This document shows positions 41,615 through 49,804 of a stretch of 64,000 nucleotides of DNA, piece after piece. The DNA lies in NCBI GenBank assembly GCA_017569285.1, contig CP069419.1, positions 1,550,001 to 1,614,000 on the forward strand, written 5' to 3'. The notes beneath the pieces are model-generated. The model ran no database searches. It saw only the letters and a program-made list of their open reading frames with translations, and was not told where the DNA came from. How positions within the stretch are numbered: the stretch's first letter is position 1; the number at the start of each line of letters is the position of its first letter. The translations under genes were made by a program, and so were the position numbers. The stretch comes from Clostridiales bacterium (lineage in GTDB: Bacteria; Bacillota; Clostridia; Christensenellales; Aristaeellaceae).

Positions 41615-42997
41615 TCATGCGTCCAGCACATTCTCCCGGGTAATGTTCCGCAGCCATTTCCGGCTCCGGTAGTGCCGGAATACCCATGGCCACTTCACAA
41701 ACTCATCCGTGCACAGCAGGAAATAAACCGCCAGCGGCGGAAGTTTCAGCGCCGCCGCGGCCAGGAAACCCAGCGGAACCGCGTAGCACCACATATCAAT
41801 CGTGTCGCAGACAAAGCCGAACCGGCTGTCTCCCCCCGCCCGGAAGATCCCGGCGATCAGGGTGGTGTTCACCGCCTGCCCCATCACGTAATAGGTGTTG
41901 ATCAGCAGCATTCCCTTCAGGTATCCCCGTCCGGCTTCCGTCAGGTTCGCGAACCGCAGTGCCGGCGGGATGCAGGCCAGCACCACCAGGCCGCCCGCAA
42001 TGCCGGACAGTACCGTCAGTTTCATCAGCACCTTCGCGCCCTGCTCCGCTTCCTTCATCTGCCCGTTCCCGAGCAGCTGCCCCAGCAGGATTCCCCCGCC
42101 GCTGGCCACGCTGAAGCACAGCACCGTACCGAAGTTCCGCACCAGGGAGGTAAAAGAGTTGGCAGCCACCATATCTGTCCCGAGAAACTGCCCGATGATC
42201 ACGGAATACATCGAGAATGCCAGTCCCCAGGAAACGTCGTTCAGCGTGACCGGCATGGCCATCCGCAGGAAATCGCGGAAAAGCGCCTTGCTCCGGATCA
42301 GCATATACGACAGCTTCAGCTTTACGTCCCGGCTCCGGCCGGATACCGCCAGCGCCAGAATCAGTTCCACGATCCGTGAGATGGATGTCGCCAGGGCCAC
42401 ACCCGCTGCGCCGAGCTTCGGCGCGCCGAACAGCCCGAAGATAAACACTGCGTTCAGCAGGATATTCAGCAGGAATGCCGTGGTGTTCAGCGCCGTGCTG
42501 ATCCCCACCCGCCCCACGGAGCGCAGCGTGGCGAGGTAGATTTCAATCAGGCCCCAGCAGAGGTAGGCAGCAGACACATTCCGCAGGTATTCCGCGCCGA
42601 TGGCGATCAGCTCCGGATCCGGTGTAAACACCCGCATCATCTGTTCCGGAATCAGCAGGGCCGCGGCTGCCAGCATCGCTGTCACAATCACGGAGAATCG
42701 CAGCGCGATGCCTTCCACCGCATCCACAGCCTTCAGGTCGCCCCGGCCGAAATACTGGGCGCTCAGCATGGTCACGCCGGTTCCCAGCCCGTACAGCACC
42801 ATAAACAGGACGCTGGCATACTGGGCTGCCAGGGAAACCGCCGATATATGCGCCTGCCCCACGAAATTCAGCATCACCACGTCCGCGGAGTTGACCGCTG
42901 CGCTCAGCAGGTTCTGCAGGATGATCGGGCCGGTCAGCTTCATGATCTGCCTGCACACCGGGCGTTCATCCCGGGTGATCCGGATTCTGTTGATCAT
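41615..42997 (-). CDS. MATE-family multidrug/toxin exporter
   Basis: 460 residues with twelve predicted membrane helices. N-terminal KLTGPIILQNLLSAAVNSADVVMLNFVGQAHISAVSLAAQ is the MATE signature; the second half repeats it with AMPVTLNDVSWGLAFSMYSVIIGQFLGTDMVAANSF. Na+- or H+-driven efflux of cationic compounds; substrate unknown. It sits alone between the ABC importer and the zinc-ribbon gene. The GGAGG lies 13 bases before the ATG, slightly far, but no better start is seen. Confidence 0.93.
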   Translation of the reverse strand: MINRIRITRDERPVCRQIMKLTGPIILQNLLSAAVNSADVVMLNFVGQAHISAVSLAAQYASVLFMVLYGLGTGVTMLSAQYFGRGDLKAVDAVEGIALRFSVIVTAMLAAAALLIPEQMMRVFTPDPELIAIGAEYLRNVSAAYLCWGLIEIYLATLRSVGRVGISTALNTTAFLLNILLNAVFIFGLFGAPKLGAAGVALATSISRIVELILALAVSGRSRDVKLKLSYMLIRSKALFRDFLRMAMPVTLNDVSWGLAFSMYSVIIGQFLGTDMVAANSFTSLVRNFGTVLCFSVASGGGILLGQLLGNGQMKEAEQGAKVLMKLTVLSGIAGGLVVLACIPPALRFANLTEAGRGYLKGMLLINTYYVMGQAVNTTLIAGIFRAGGDSRFGFVCDTIDMWCYAVPLGFLAAAALKLPPLAVYFLLCTDEFVKWPWVFRHYRSRKWLRNITRENVLDA

Positions 42998-43106
42998 ACC
43001 GGTTGTGTTTCCTCCGTCCCTGGCACTCCGGGCGTAGTCAGTTCAGCCTTGTTCTTTCCGTTGTTTCCGGGCCTTCTGTCCATGCCCGCAATCGTTTGCT
43101 TTCCGT

Positions 43107-43135
43107 ACTGTATCATGGACCGCCCGGAATTTCAA
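43107..43135 (-). promoter_or_regulatory. Promoter of the MATE gene
   Basis: Minus strand -35 TTGAAA (43130-43135), -10 TACAGT (43107-43112), 17-base spacing, about 110 bases before the start codon. Confidence 0.6.
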
Positions 43136-43146
43136 TCCCACAAAAA

Positions 43147-43176
43147 CAGAATCCCGGAGTATCTTCCGGGATTCTG
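43147..43176 (-). terminator. Terminator of the sugar ABC importer operon
   Basis: Perfect 12-bp stem (43147-43158 with 43165-43176); followed on the minus strand by TTTTTG. Confidence 0.9.
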
Positions 43177-43192
43177 GGAAAAAACAGGCCGA

Positions 43193-44065
43193 TCAGCCCT
43201 TGACCGCACCGGCGATGAAACTGTCCTGGATCCGTTTGCTCAGCAGGACGTACACAATCAGCGTCGGGATGGTGGCAATCGAAAGGGATGCGCCGATGGC
43301 GCCCCACTCCGTAGAGTACTGGCCCACCAGGCCCTGGATACCCACCGGCAGCGTCTTCAGGGCTTCCTTGCTGTTGAAGATCGTTGCGAACATCAGCTCG
43401 TTCCAGCACTGCAGGAAGGTATAAATACCCACGGTGGAAACCGCCGGAACCATCAGCGGGGCAATGACGCGGAAGAAAATTCCCCAGACACCGCAGCCGT
43501 CCAGGAAGGCGGCCTCGTCCAGGTCATAGGGAATGTCCCCCATGAACCCGGTACTGATCAGGATCGCCATCGCCAGCGAGAACGCTGAATAGGGAATGAT
43601 CAGCGCTCCGTAACTGTTCAGCATGCCTACCCTGCTGAGCACCACATATAGGGGAACAATGGCCGCGTGGATCGGGATGGTCAGCCCGAGCATGAAGAAC
43701 TTGTTCATGGTCTCCCGGCCCTTCCACACCAGCCGCGTCATCGCGTAAGTCGCCATAACTGCCGCAATAAGTGTAAAGAGGATGGAAGATACGGCAATAA
43801 CCAGGCTGTTGAGGAAATACCGGCCCATACTGCCGGTGTGCAGCGCCCGGTCATAGTTCTCCCACGCCCAGTAATTCGGCAGTCCGATCACATTGGATCC
43901 GAATATTTCGGAATTGTTCTTCAGGGAGAAGGTCAGCATCCAGTAAACTGGAAAAAGGCTGACAAACGCCCATACAATCAGAACGGTGAAGATCAGCACC
44001 GTACGGACCGAAAGCTTGTTGCCGGCAGTATGAGCCCGGCCGGCTTTGATTTCAACTGTGCTCAT
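43193..44065 (-). CDS. Carbohydrate ABC transporter permease (MalG-like)
   Basis: 290 residues, six membrane helices. The EAA loop that contacts the ATPase is EAAFLDGCGVWGIFFRVIAPLMVPAV. N-terminal LIVWAFVSLFPVYWMLTFSLK and the GLTIPIHAAIVPLYVVLSRVGMLNSYGALIIPYSAF block are typical of the MalG/UgpE group (CUT1 family). Its start overlaps the upstream permease stop by 4 bases. Operon order is binding protein, permease 1, permease 2; no ATPase gene is present, so a shared MsmK-type ATPase must be supplied elsewhere. Confidence 0.95.
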   Translation of the reverse strand: MSTVEIKAGRAHTAGNKLSVRTVLIFTVLIVWAFVSLFPVYWMLTFSLKNNSEIFGSNVIGLPNYWAWENYDRALHTGSMGRYFLNSLVIAVSSILFTLIAAVMATYAMTRLVWKGRETMNKFFMLGLTIPIHAAIVPLYVVLSRVGMLNSYGALIIPYSAFSLAMAILISTGFMGDIPYDLDEAAFLDGCGVWGIFFRVIAPLMVPAVSTVGIYTFLQCWNELMFATIFNSKEALKTLPVGIQGLVGQYSTEWGAIGASLSIATIPTLIVYVLLSKRIQDSFIAGAVKG

Positions 44066-44946
44066 ACTACCTTATCCTTTCTGAAAATCATATTGATCAG
44101 CAGCGCAAACAGGAAGCACAGCAGAATCAGCATCACAGCGATTGCTGATCCCATGCCGTAGCGGTTGCGCAGGAACAGCAGGTTAATCATCAGCGTGCTG
44201 GGCACTTCTGTTGCGTGGACCGGTCCGCCGTTGGTAAGAACGTAGATCAGGTCAAAAGCTTTCAGGGAGCCTGTAACCGCAAAGATTACGCTGACCCGAA
44301 GGATGGGCTTGATATAGGGAATAACGATGTACCGGTTCAGCTTGCTGTCATTGCAGCCATCGAGCATGCCGGCTTCCCGTAGTTCCGGCGGAACACTCTT
44401 GACTCCCGCATACATCAGCAGCATATGATAGCCCACATACTGCCACAGCATCGGGACAAAAGCCGCTCCAAGCGCTGTATTCCGGTCTCCCAGCCAGATC
44501 TGGCACCAGCTGTCCAGCCCCAGGCTCCGCAGAAGCGTATTCAGTACGCCGTATTCCGGGTTGTAGATCTTGATCCACAGCTGGCCGATAACAACGGTGG
44601 AAATCAGCACGGGCAGGAAGAATACGGAAAGGAAAAACCGTTCTCCCCGAACCCCCTTTGCCAGCTTCAGGGCCAGCCACAGTGCAAACGGGAGCTGGAT
44701 AATTACGGAAAACAGTGCCAGCAGAAGGGCATTTTTCAATGCCCGCGGGAAATTGATGGACATGCTGGTAAACAGTTCCACATAGTTTTTGAGGCCGATG
44801 AACACCGGCGTATCAAATCCGCTCCACTTATGAAGGCTGTAAAATGCGGACATGGCAATAGGCGCGATCAGCACGCCTATAAACAGGAAGAGCGCCGGAA
44901 GTAAAAACAGGAAAATGTTGATCCGGTAACCTATCGTCTTTTTCAT
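44062..44946 (-). CDS. Carbohydrate ABC transporter permease (MalF/UgpA-like)
   Basis: 294 residues, six membrane helices. N-terminal NIFLFLLPALFLFIGVLIAPIAMSAFYSLHKWSGFDTPVFIGLKNYVELF is the common CUT1 opening; the EAA-type loop is REAGMLDGCNDSKLNRYIVIPYIKPIL. Partner of the permease encoded next. Located about 115 bases after the binding-protein gene, across a long hairpin that may set the relative expression of the two. Confidence 0.95.
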   Translation of the reverse strand: MKKTIGYRINIFLFLLPALFLFIGVLIAPIAMSAFYSLHKWSGFDTPVFIGLKNYVELFTSMSINFPRALKNALLLALFSVIIQLPFALWLALKLAKGVRGERFFLSVFFLPVLISTVVIGQLWIKIYNPEYGVLNTLLRSLGLDSWCQIWLGDRNTALGAAFVPMLWQYVGYHMLLMYAGVKSVPPELREAGMLDGCNDSKLNRYIVIPYIKPILRVSVIFAVTGSLKAFDLIYVLTNGGPVHATEVPSTLMINLLFLRNRYGMGSAIAVMLILLCFLFALLINMIFRKDKVV

Positions 44947-44972
44947 TTCTGAAATTCCCCTTCAAGAAAAGG

Positions 44973-45018
44973 AGGGAGGCGGTCCCTGCCGGGTTCCCCC
45001 TTTGGGGACCGTCTCCCT
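44973..45018 (-). terminator. Intra-operon hairpin between binding protein and permease genes
   Basis: AGGGAGGCGGTCCC (44973-44986) pairs with GGGACCGTCTCCCT (45005-45018) with one G-T wobble; on the minus strand TCCTTTTCTTG follows. Such structures after binding-protein genes usually act as partial terminators or mRNA 3'-end stabilisers. Confidence 0.75.
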
Positions 45019-45062
45019 GAATTCACTGGGATTTGACTGTATAATGATCCTTTACGGATACA

Positions 45063-46301
45063 TTACTGAGCCTGCAGTTCAGCAGCCAGGCCCTTGGCGA
45101 AGCCTTCAGCGTCGATATCGCCGGCGAAGATCTGGGCGATGAAGTCCAGATAGGTGTTGGCGGCATCAGCGGACAGGAAGTTGTCTCCGAACAGGACCAT
45201 GCCCTGGGACTGAGCGACCATCTCAGCAACCTGATTGCTCAGGTACTTGACGTTGGTGGTGTCATAGTCCACGGCCCAGGTGGGCAGGCCGGCGCCATTC
45301 AGGTTGCCTTCGCGGGAGATGGTGCAGCCCAGGTCGAAAGCGGCCTTCGCGCACACAGCGGGATCCGCGCAGGTAGCGGTAACAGCCAGCGTATCGTTGG
45401 GGCCGCCGACCATTTCGTACAGGGTCGCCTTTTCAGCGTCAACCACGGGGAACATGCAGGCAGCAGCGGTGAACTGAGCCTTGTCGGAAATGTCGCCGCA
45501 GTTCCAGGAACCATTCTGATAGAAAGCGTACTTTCCATCGATGAAGGCCTGCTTCACTTCTTCGTTGCCCAGGGCGGCAGCGTTGGGATCGATGTACTCT
45601 TTCAGCTCAATGAACTTGTTCATGGCTTCGATGACTCCGGGCTGGTCCCAGGAAGCAGCGCCGGTGTAGCAGTCTTCCAGGCCCTTGGCGCCGATGGTCT
45701 TCACCAGCAGGGGCTCGGTGTACTCAGACAGGCACCAGTTTTCCTTGCCGGAAACGCCAAAGGGGATGATGTCAGCAGCCTTCAGGGCTTTGCAGACTTC
45801 GATCAGCTCGTCATAGGTCTCCGGAACCTTTTCGCAGCCAACCTTGGCCAGCAGGTCCATGTTGGCGAACAGGGTAACCACGTTCATGGTCAGCGGCACA
45901 CCGTAGTGCTTTCCTTCATAGGTGGTGTTGGCCAGCACGGTGTCGGTCAGCTTGTCCTTGTACTCGGGCAGGACGTCATCCAGGCACAGCACGCGGCCGG
46001 CGTTGACGAAGTCGCCCAGGAAGGACATGGACCAGGTGAAGAAGATGTCCGGCAGATCAGTGCCAGCGTTCATAGCGGCCTTGATCTTGGTCTTGTAGGC
46101 TTCATTCTCGGTGGGTTCCATGGTCATTTCGAAATCGGGGTTCGCAGCGTTGAAAGCATCAACGGCGGCCAGGTAGGCAGCACGGTTGGAGTCGCCTTCA
46201 ACAGCGATGGACCACAGGGTCAGAGGGGTCTTGTCAGCAAAAGCGGCGCTGATGCTGAGGACCATGATGGTGGCCAGAACCAGGGCAAGTACCTTTTTCA
46301 T
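45063..46301 (-). CDS. Extracellular sugar-binding protein of the ABC importer
   Basis: 412 residues, SBP family 1. Signal peptide MKKVLALVLATIMVLSISAAFA, then TPLTLWSIAVEGDSNRAAYLAAVDAFNAANPDFEM and the conserved TDLPDIFFTW ... EGKHYGVPLTMNVVTLFANMDLL ... VPETYDELIEVCKAL. It captures a mono- or oligosaccharide outside the cell. There is no lipobox cysteine after the signal peptide, unusual for a monoderm binding protein, so it may be released or held by another means. First gene of the importer operon with promoter TTGAGC/TAAAAT and GGAGG site. Confidence 0.95.
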   Translation of the reverse strand: MKKVLALVLATIMVLSISAAFADKTPLTLWSIAVEGDSNRAAYLAAVDAFNAANPDFEMTMEPTENEAYKTKIKAAMNAGTDLPDIFFTWSMSFLGDFVNAGRVLCLDDVLPEYKDKLTDTVLANTTYEGKHYGVPLTMNVVTLFANMDLLAKVGCEKVPETYDELIEVCKALKAADIIPFGVSGKENWCLSEYTEPLLVKTIGAKGLEDCYTGAASWDQPGVIEAMNKFIELKEYIDPNAAALGNEEVKQAFIDGKYAFYQNGSWNCGDISDKAQFTAAACMFPVVDAEKATLYEMVGGPNDTLAVTATCADPAVCAKAAFDLGCTISREGNLNGAGLPTWAVDYDTTNVKYLSNQVAEMVAQSQGMVLFGDNFLSADAANTYLDFIAQIFAGDIDAEGFAKGLAAELQAQ

Positions 46302-46326
46302 AAGAATCCTCCTATAAAAAATATAA

Positions 46327-46354
46327 ATTTTAGCCTCCGCTAAAAGAAGCTCAA
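46327..46354 (-). promoter_or_regulatory. Promoter of the sugar ABC importer operon
   Basis: Minus strand -35 TTGAGC (46349-46354), -10 TAAAAT (46327-46332), 16-base spacing; GGAGG follows near the start codon. No clear LacI-type operator overlaps it. Confidence 0.65.
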
Positions 46355-46398
46355 AGGGATTGCCGCGCCCGGGCTGTTCCGGATTGCGGCCGTATGCC

Positions 46399-46965
46399 TT
46401 ACGGCGCCGGGGCTGCCTGTGTTTCCACCATGGTCCAGGGGTAATCCACCGTCAGGGCGTCATTCCCGTCCATGTGGAAATAGCAGAGCGTGTCATCAAA
46501 ATACCGGATGTAAACCAGCAGGAATGATTCGGCCTCTTCGTCAATCCGGAAGGTTCCGGTAAACGTTCCGTCCTCCAGGAACCGGTTGTCTTCCCGGAAG
46601 ATGAAGGTGCTTCCTTCACGTTCCTTCCCGATCCATGCTCCGTACAGGCCTTCGCCGGGATACTCCTCCGCGCGGATATACTCCGTCGGGATGTAAAGCA
46701 GGGTCTTCTCTTCGGTGGTCACGAAACGGAGTGAAATCTCTTCTCCGCTCTCCGCGGCCAGCCGGATGAATTCCCCGTCACCGGTCCAGCTGTATTCCTG
46801 CCCCTTAAAGACCGCTATTCCGTCTTCCCGCAGCAGCAGGACCGATTCTTCTGGCGCATGTGTGAACGCCCAGTCTCCCGCGGTGATCTGTGTGCTTTCT
46901 GACACCGCTGTCCCGACTGCACACAGGGCAAACAGAAGAAGCAGGCAAACAAGCTTTCTGATCAC
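46399..46965 (-). CDS. Small secreted protein of unknown function
   Basis: 188 residues from a GTG start at 46965, 10 bases after AAGGAG. Signal peptide IRKLVCLLLLFALCAVGTAVSES. The mature part is acidic, beta-rich and aromatic (DWAFTHAPEESVLLLREDGIAVFKGQEYSWTGDGEFIRL, GLYGAWIGKEREGSTFIFREDNRFLEDGTFTGTF), a pattern of lipocalin-like or copper-amine-type small barrels seen in clostridial secreted proteins. Two short repeats (E-D-G/N) suggest duplicated hairpins. It stands between the ABC importer and the GH3 gene with its own promoter; a part in sugar use is only positional. Confidence 0.75.
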   Translation of the reverse strand: MIRKLVCLLLLFALCAVGTAVSESTQITAGDWAFTHAPEESVLLLREDGIAVFKGQEYSWTGDGEFIRLAAESGEEISLRFVTTEEKTLLYIPTEYIRAEEYPGEGLYGAWIGKEREGSTFIFREDNRFLEDGTFTGTFRIDEEAESFLLVYIRYFDDTLCYFHMDGNDALTVDYPWTMVETQAAPAP

Positions 46966-47058
46966 GCGGCTGGGTCTCCTTACATGAATCGCTTTATGCC
47001 GGATCATCAGCACAAAACGGTTAAATATCATTCCGATTCGTCACATCATGCAGGGAAC

Positions 47059-47087
47059 AGTATACCCTCCCTCTCCCTTTTTTGCAA
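47059..47087 (-). promoter_or_regulatory. Promoter of the small secreted protein gene
   Basis: Minus strand -35 TTGCAA (47082-47087), -10 TATACT (47059-47064), 17-base spacing. The gap 46966-47324 also holds an A+T-rich stretch (47100-47220), a terminator and two palindromes listed separately; no gene is supported there. Confidence 0.78.
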
Positions 47088-47168
47088 GCACAAAATGTAG
47101 GATTTGCATACATTCTTCCCCTTTTTGCACATGCCCCGAAAGTTATGGTATCGTTATCAACCCTTGTA

Positions 47169-47182
47169 AACCAACGTTTGTT
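47169..47182. promoter_or_regulatory. LacI-type operator-like near-palindrome
   Basis: AACCAACGTTTGTT is a 12 of 14 match to a perfect inverted repeat with a central CG, the hallmark of LacI/CcpA-family sites. It lies about 80 bases upstream of the secreted-protein promoter in an A+T-rich gap. The candidate regulator is not encoded here. Confidence 0.35.
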
Positions 47183-47266
47183 AATTATTGTTCTTTTTGT
47201 GGTTTTGCCCGTTTTCTACCGGTTTTACCGGAAATTCATCTGCTTTGTCGGAAAAAAGGGCGGAAT

Positions 47267-47298
47267 AAAACCGGAACGGCGTATTCCGTTCCGGTTTT
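47267..47298. terminator. Terminator of the GH3 gene
   Basis: Perfect 13-bp stem (47267-47279 with 47286-47298), loop CGTATT; on the minus strand the right arm ends in TTTT followed by ATTCC. 27 bases after the GH3 stop. Confidence 0.85.
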
Positions 47299-47300
47299 CC

Positions 47301-47318
47301 ACCACAATATATTGTGGT
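47301..47318. repeat. Perfect 18-base palindrome after the GH3 stop codon
   Basis: ACCACAATATATTGTGGT is a perfect inverted repeat with no spacer, 7 bases beyond the GH3 stop and directly before the terminator. Its role is unknown; it could be a protein site or extend the terminator structure. Confidence 0.8.
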
Positions 47319-47324
47319 TGCGCA

Positions 47325-49604
47325 TCATAATATGCTGTTCAGTTTTTCCACCAGTTTTTCCACATCTTCCGCGGAGCCCCCGCCAAGGCTGGCAGCGCCG
47401 CGAAGGGGCATATAGTTCATCATGGCCAGGTTCATTTCATCAGAAATTGCTTCCTTTGCCGCATCCGATCCGCTGTCCTGGCCGCCGCCGTTCCCGAACA
47501 TCCCGGCTGCTTCCTTCATATATTCCCGCATCACCGGCGCGGCTTTCGGATCGGCCATAATATCCATAAAGATACTGTCCGCTGTATAGCAGTGCGGCAG
47601 CTCCGTTGTGGACTCCACCGTCACCTCCGCGCTCAGCGGAAGGTCCCGGCTGGATCCGCCGGCCTCCACGGTAAACGCGCCCGTTTCCACATGCCAGTCG
47701 TGAATCTGCCGGTTCCAGTAAGCAAACGCCCGCTTTCCAAGCGTAAAGGACACCTCCCGGCTTTCCCCGGGCTGCAGGAGCACCTTCGTAAAATCCTTCA
47801 GTTCCCGCACCGGCCGGATGGGCGTGCTTTCCACATCTCCGACATACAGCTGGACCACCGCCTTACCGGCACGGTTCCCGGTGTTCTTTACGGTCACCGT
47901 TGCCGTCAGTTCCTCCGTATCCCGGATCCTGTCCGCACTCAGCTTCAGCCCGCTGTACTCAAACGTGGTGTAGGACAGCCCGTGTCCGAAGGGAAACAAG
48001 ACCTCCATCCGCTTTTTGTCGTAATACCGGTAGCCGACAAAGACGCCCTCCCGGTATTCCGCCACATTCCCTTCCCCGCCGTAGAACAGGTAAGAGGGGT
48101 TATCCTCCAGCCGTATCGGAAACGTTTCCGGCAGGTGTCCGCACGGATTCACATCGCCGAACAGCACCCGGACCGCCGCCTCCCCGACCGCCTGTCCGCC
48201 GAGATAGGCTTCCAGGACCGCCTTCACCCGGCCGATCCATGGCATCTCCACCGGGGCGCCGTTATGCAGCACCACAATGGTATTCGGATTGGCTGCCGCC
48301 ACTGCCTCAATCACACGGTTCTGGCATTCCGGCAGGCGCAGGTGCGTACGGTCATATCCTTCGGACTCATAGGAATCCGGAAGGCCCGCAAACACCACCG
48401 CCGCCTTCGCGCGCCTGGCCGCTTCCGCCGCGGCGGCAATATCCGGTTCGGACGCTTCATCCTTTTCCACGGAATACCCGCGGGCAAACTCTACCTGCAG
48501 TCCCCGGCTTCCGGCGGCTTCCAGGGCGCCCGTTACCCGGAAACAGTTGATATGGCTGCTTCCGCCGCCCTGGAAGCGCGGTTTCTCCGCAAATTCGCCG
48601 ATAAACGCAATCCGGTCCTCTTTGCCGAGCGGCAGGAGCTCTCCTTCGTTTTTCAGCAGGACCATGCATTCCGCTGCGGCCTCCGCCGCCTGCGCATGCT
48701 GTGCTTCCATATCCCACGGCGTATCCGGCTTCGCGTTTTCCAGGTACCGGTACACAATCCCCAGGATCCGCTCGCATGCCTGGTCCACCAGCTTTTCATC
48801 CAGCTTTCCGCCCCGGACAGCTTCCACGATCTTCCGGTCATTGGCGCCGCCGGAAGCGGGCATTTCAAGGTCCAGCCCCGCGGCCACCCCGGCCGGCCGG
48901 TTGGATACCGCGCCCCAGTCGGACACTGTATATCCGTCAAATCCCCATTCCTTCCGCAGGACGTCCGTCAGCAGCCAGGCATTCTCCGAGGCAAACACCC
49001 CGTTGATCTTATTGTAGGAACACATAACCGTCCACGGCCGTGCTTCCTTCACCGCCATCTCAAACGCCGGAAAATAGATTTCCCGGATGGTCCGCTCATC
49101 CGCGTCGGAGGAGGAACTCATGCGGCGGTGCTCCTGGCTGTTCAGCGCAAAATGCTTGATGCTGGTGCCCACATTCCGGCTCTGTACGCCCCGGATCATC
49201 GCCGTGGCCATCCGGCCGGCGAGAACGGGGTCCTCGGAGAAGTACTCAAAATTCCGCCCGCACAGGGGGCTCCGCTTGATGTTCACCGCGGGCCCCAGCA
49301 CCACCGATACCCGTTCATGCTGGCAGCTGTCCCCGATGGCTTCCCCGATCGCCCGGATCAGTTCCGGGTCAAAGGATGCCGCTGTGGCGCATGCGGTAGG
49401 AAAACACACCGCCTTAATGCTGTCGTTGATTCCCAGGTGATCTGCCTTGTCGTCCTGCTTCCGAAGCCCGTGCGGGCCGTCGCTGACCATGGATCTCGGA
49501 ATCCCCAGGCGTTCCACCGCCTTGGTGTGCCAGAAATCGTCGCCGGAGCAAAGCCCGGCCTTCTCCTCCAGGGTCATCTGTGAAACCAGCGATTTAATAT
49601 CCAT
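47325..49604 (-). CDS. GH3-family beta-glycosidase (beta-glucosidase-like)
   Basis: 759 residues. N-terminal (beta/alpha)8 domain with the catalytic nucleophile D229 in YTVSDWGAV, substrate-binding SIKHFALN (K150-H151) and GRNFEYFSEDP; then the alpha/beta sandwich domain (AVVFAGLPDSYESEGYDRTHLRLPE) with NPxxPxxVLHNGAPVEMPW, and a C-terminal fibronectin III-like domain (TVTVKNTGNRAGKAVVQLYVGD). No signal peptide, so it hydrolyses imported oligosaccharides in the cytoplasm, in keeping with the neighbouring ABC importer. Start chosen at ATG 49604 after GGGACGG. Confidence 0.95.
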   Translation of the reverse strand: MDIKSLVSQMTLEEKAGLCSGDDFWHTKAVERLGIPRSMVSDGPHGLRKQDDKADHLGINDSIKAVCFPTACATAASFDPELIRAIGEAIGDSCQHERVSVVLGPAVNIKRSPLCGRNFEYFSEDPVLAGRMATAMIRGVQSRNVGTSIKHFALNSQEHRRMSSSSDADERTIREIYFPAFEMAVKEARPWTVMCSYNKINGVFASENAWLLTDVLRKEWGFDGYTVSDWGAVSNRPAGVAAGLDLEMPASGGANDRKIVEAVRGGKLDEKLVDQACERILGIVYRYLENAKPDTPWDMEAQHAQAAEAAAECMVLLKNEGELLPLGKEDRIAFIGEFAEKPRFQGGGSSHINCFRVTGALEAAGSRGLQVEFARGYSVEKDEASEPDIAAAAEAARRAKAAVVFAGLPDSYESEGYDRTHLRLPECQNRVIEAVAAANPNTIVVLHNGAPVEMPWIGRVKAVLEAYLGGQAVGEAAVRVLFGDVNPCGHLPETFPIRLEDNPSYLFYGGEGNVAEYREGVFVGYRYYDKKRMEVLFPFGHGLSYTTFEYSGLKLSADRIRDTEELTATVTVKNTGNRAGKAVVQLYVGDVESTPIRPVRELKDFTKVLLQPGESREVSFTLGKRAFAYWNRQIHDWHVETGAFTVEAGGSSRDLPLSAEVTVESTTELPHCYTADSIFMDIMADPKAAPVMREYMKEAAGMFGNGGGQDSGSDAAKEAISDEMNLAMMNYMPLRGAASLGGGSAEDVEKLVEKLNSIL

Positions 49605-49667
49605 ACGTTCCGTCCCTTTCTGTCCGATGCATCTGTCGGCAGGCTGCAATTTTCAGCTCTTTTACTT

Positions 49668-49697
49668 ATTATGTCATCTCCTCCGGACGAATGTCAA
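49668..49697 (-). promoter_or_regulatory. Promoter of the GH3 gene
   Basis: Minus strand -35 TTGACA (49692-49697), -10 CATAAT (49668-49673), 18-base spacing, about 60 bases before the start codon. Confidence 0.72.
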
Positions 49698-49768
49698 CCG
49701 GCCTTCTTCCGGGAACCGTCCCGGATCCTGTCCGCTTTTGTTCGCTTTTCTTTCCTTTGGATATACGT

Positions 49769-49774
49769 TATAAT
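49769..49774 (+). promoter_or_regulatory. -10 box of rarA
   Basis: TATAAT 30 bases upstream of the rarA ATG. The -35 region (49745-49751, T-rich) has no good match. Divergent from the GH3 promoter. Confidence 0.5.
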
Positions 49775-49804
49775 AAGCATATCAAGGAAAACGGAGGCGC
49801 TCCC

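Noticed and set aside
47082-47330. Small hydrophobic plus-strand protein (about 82 codons) in the A+T-rich gap
   Set aside because: No ribosome-binding site; it runs through a terminator and the 18-base palindrome, and the hydrophobic stretch follows from T-rich sequence.
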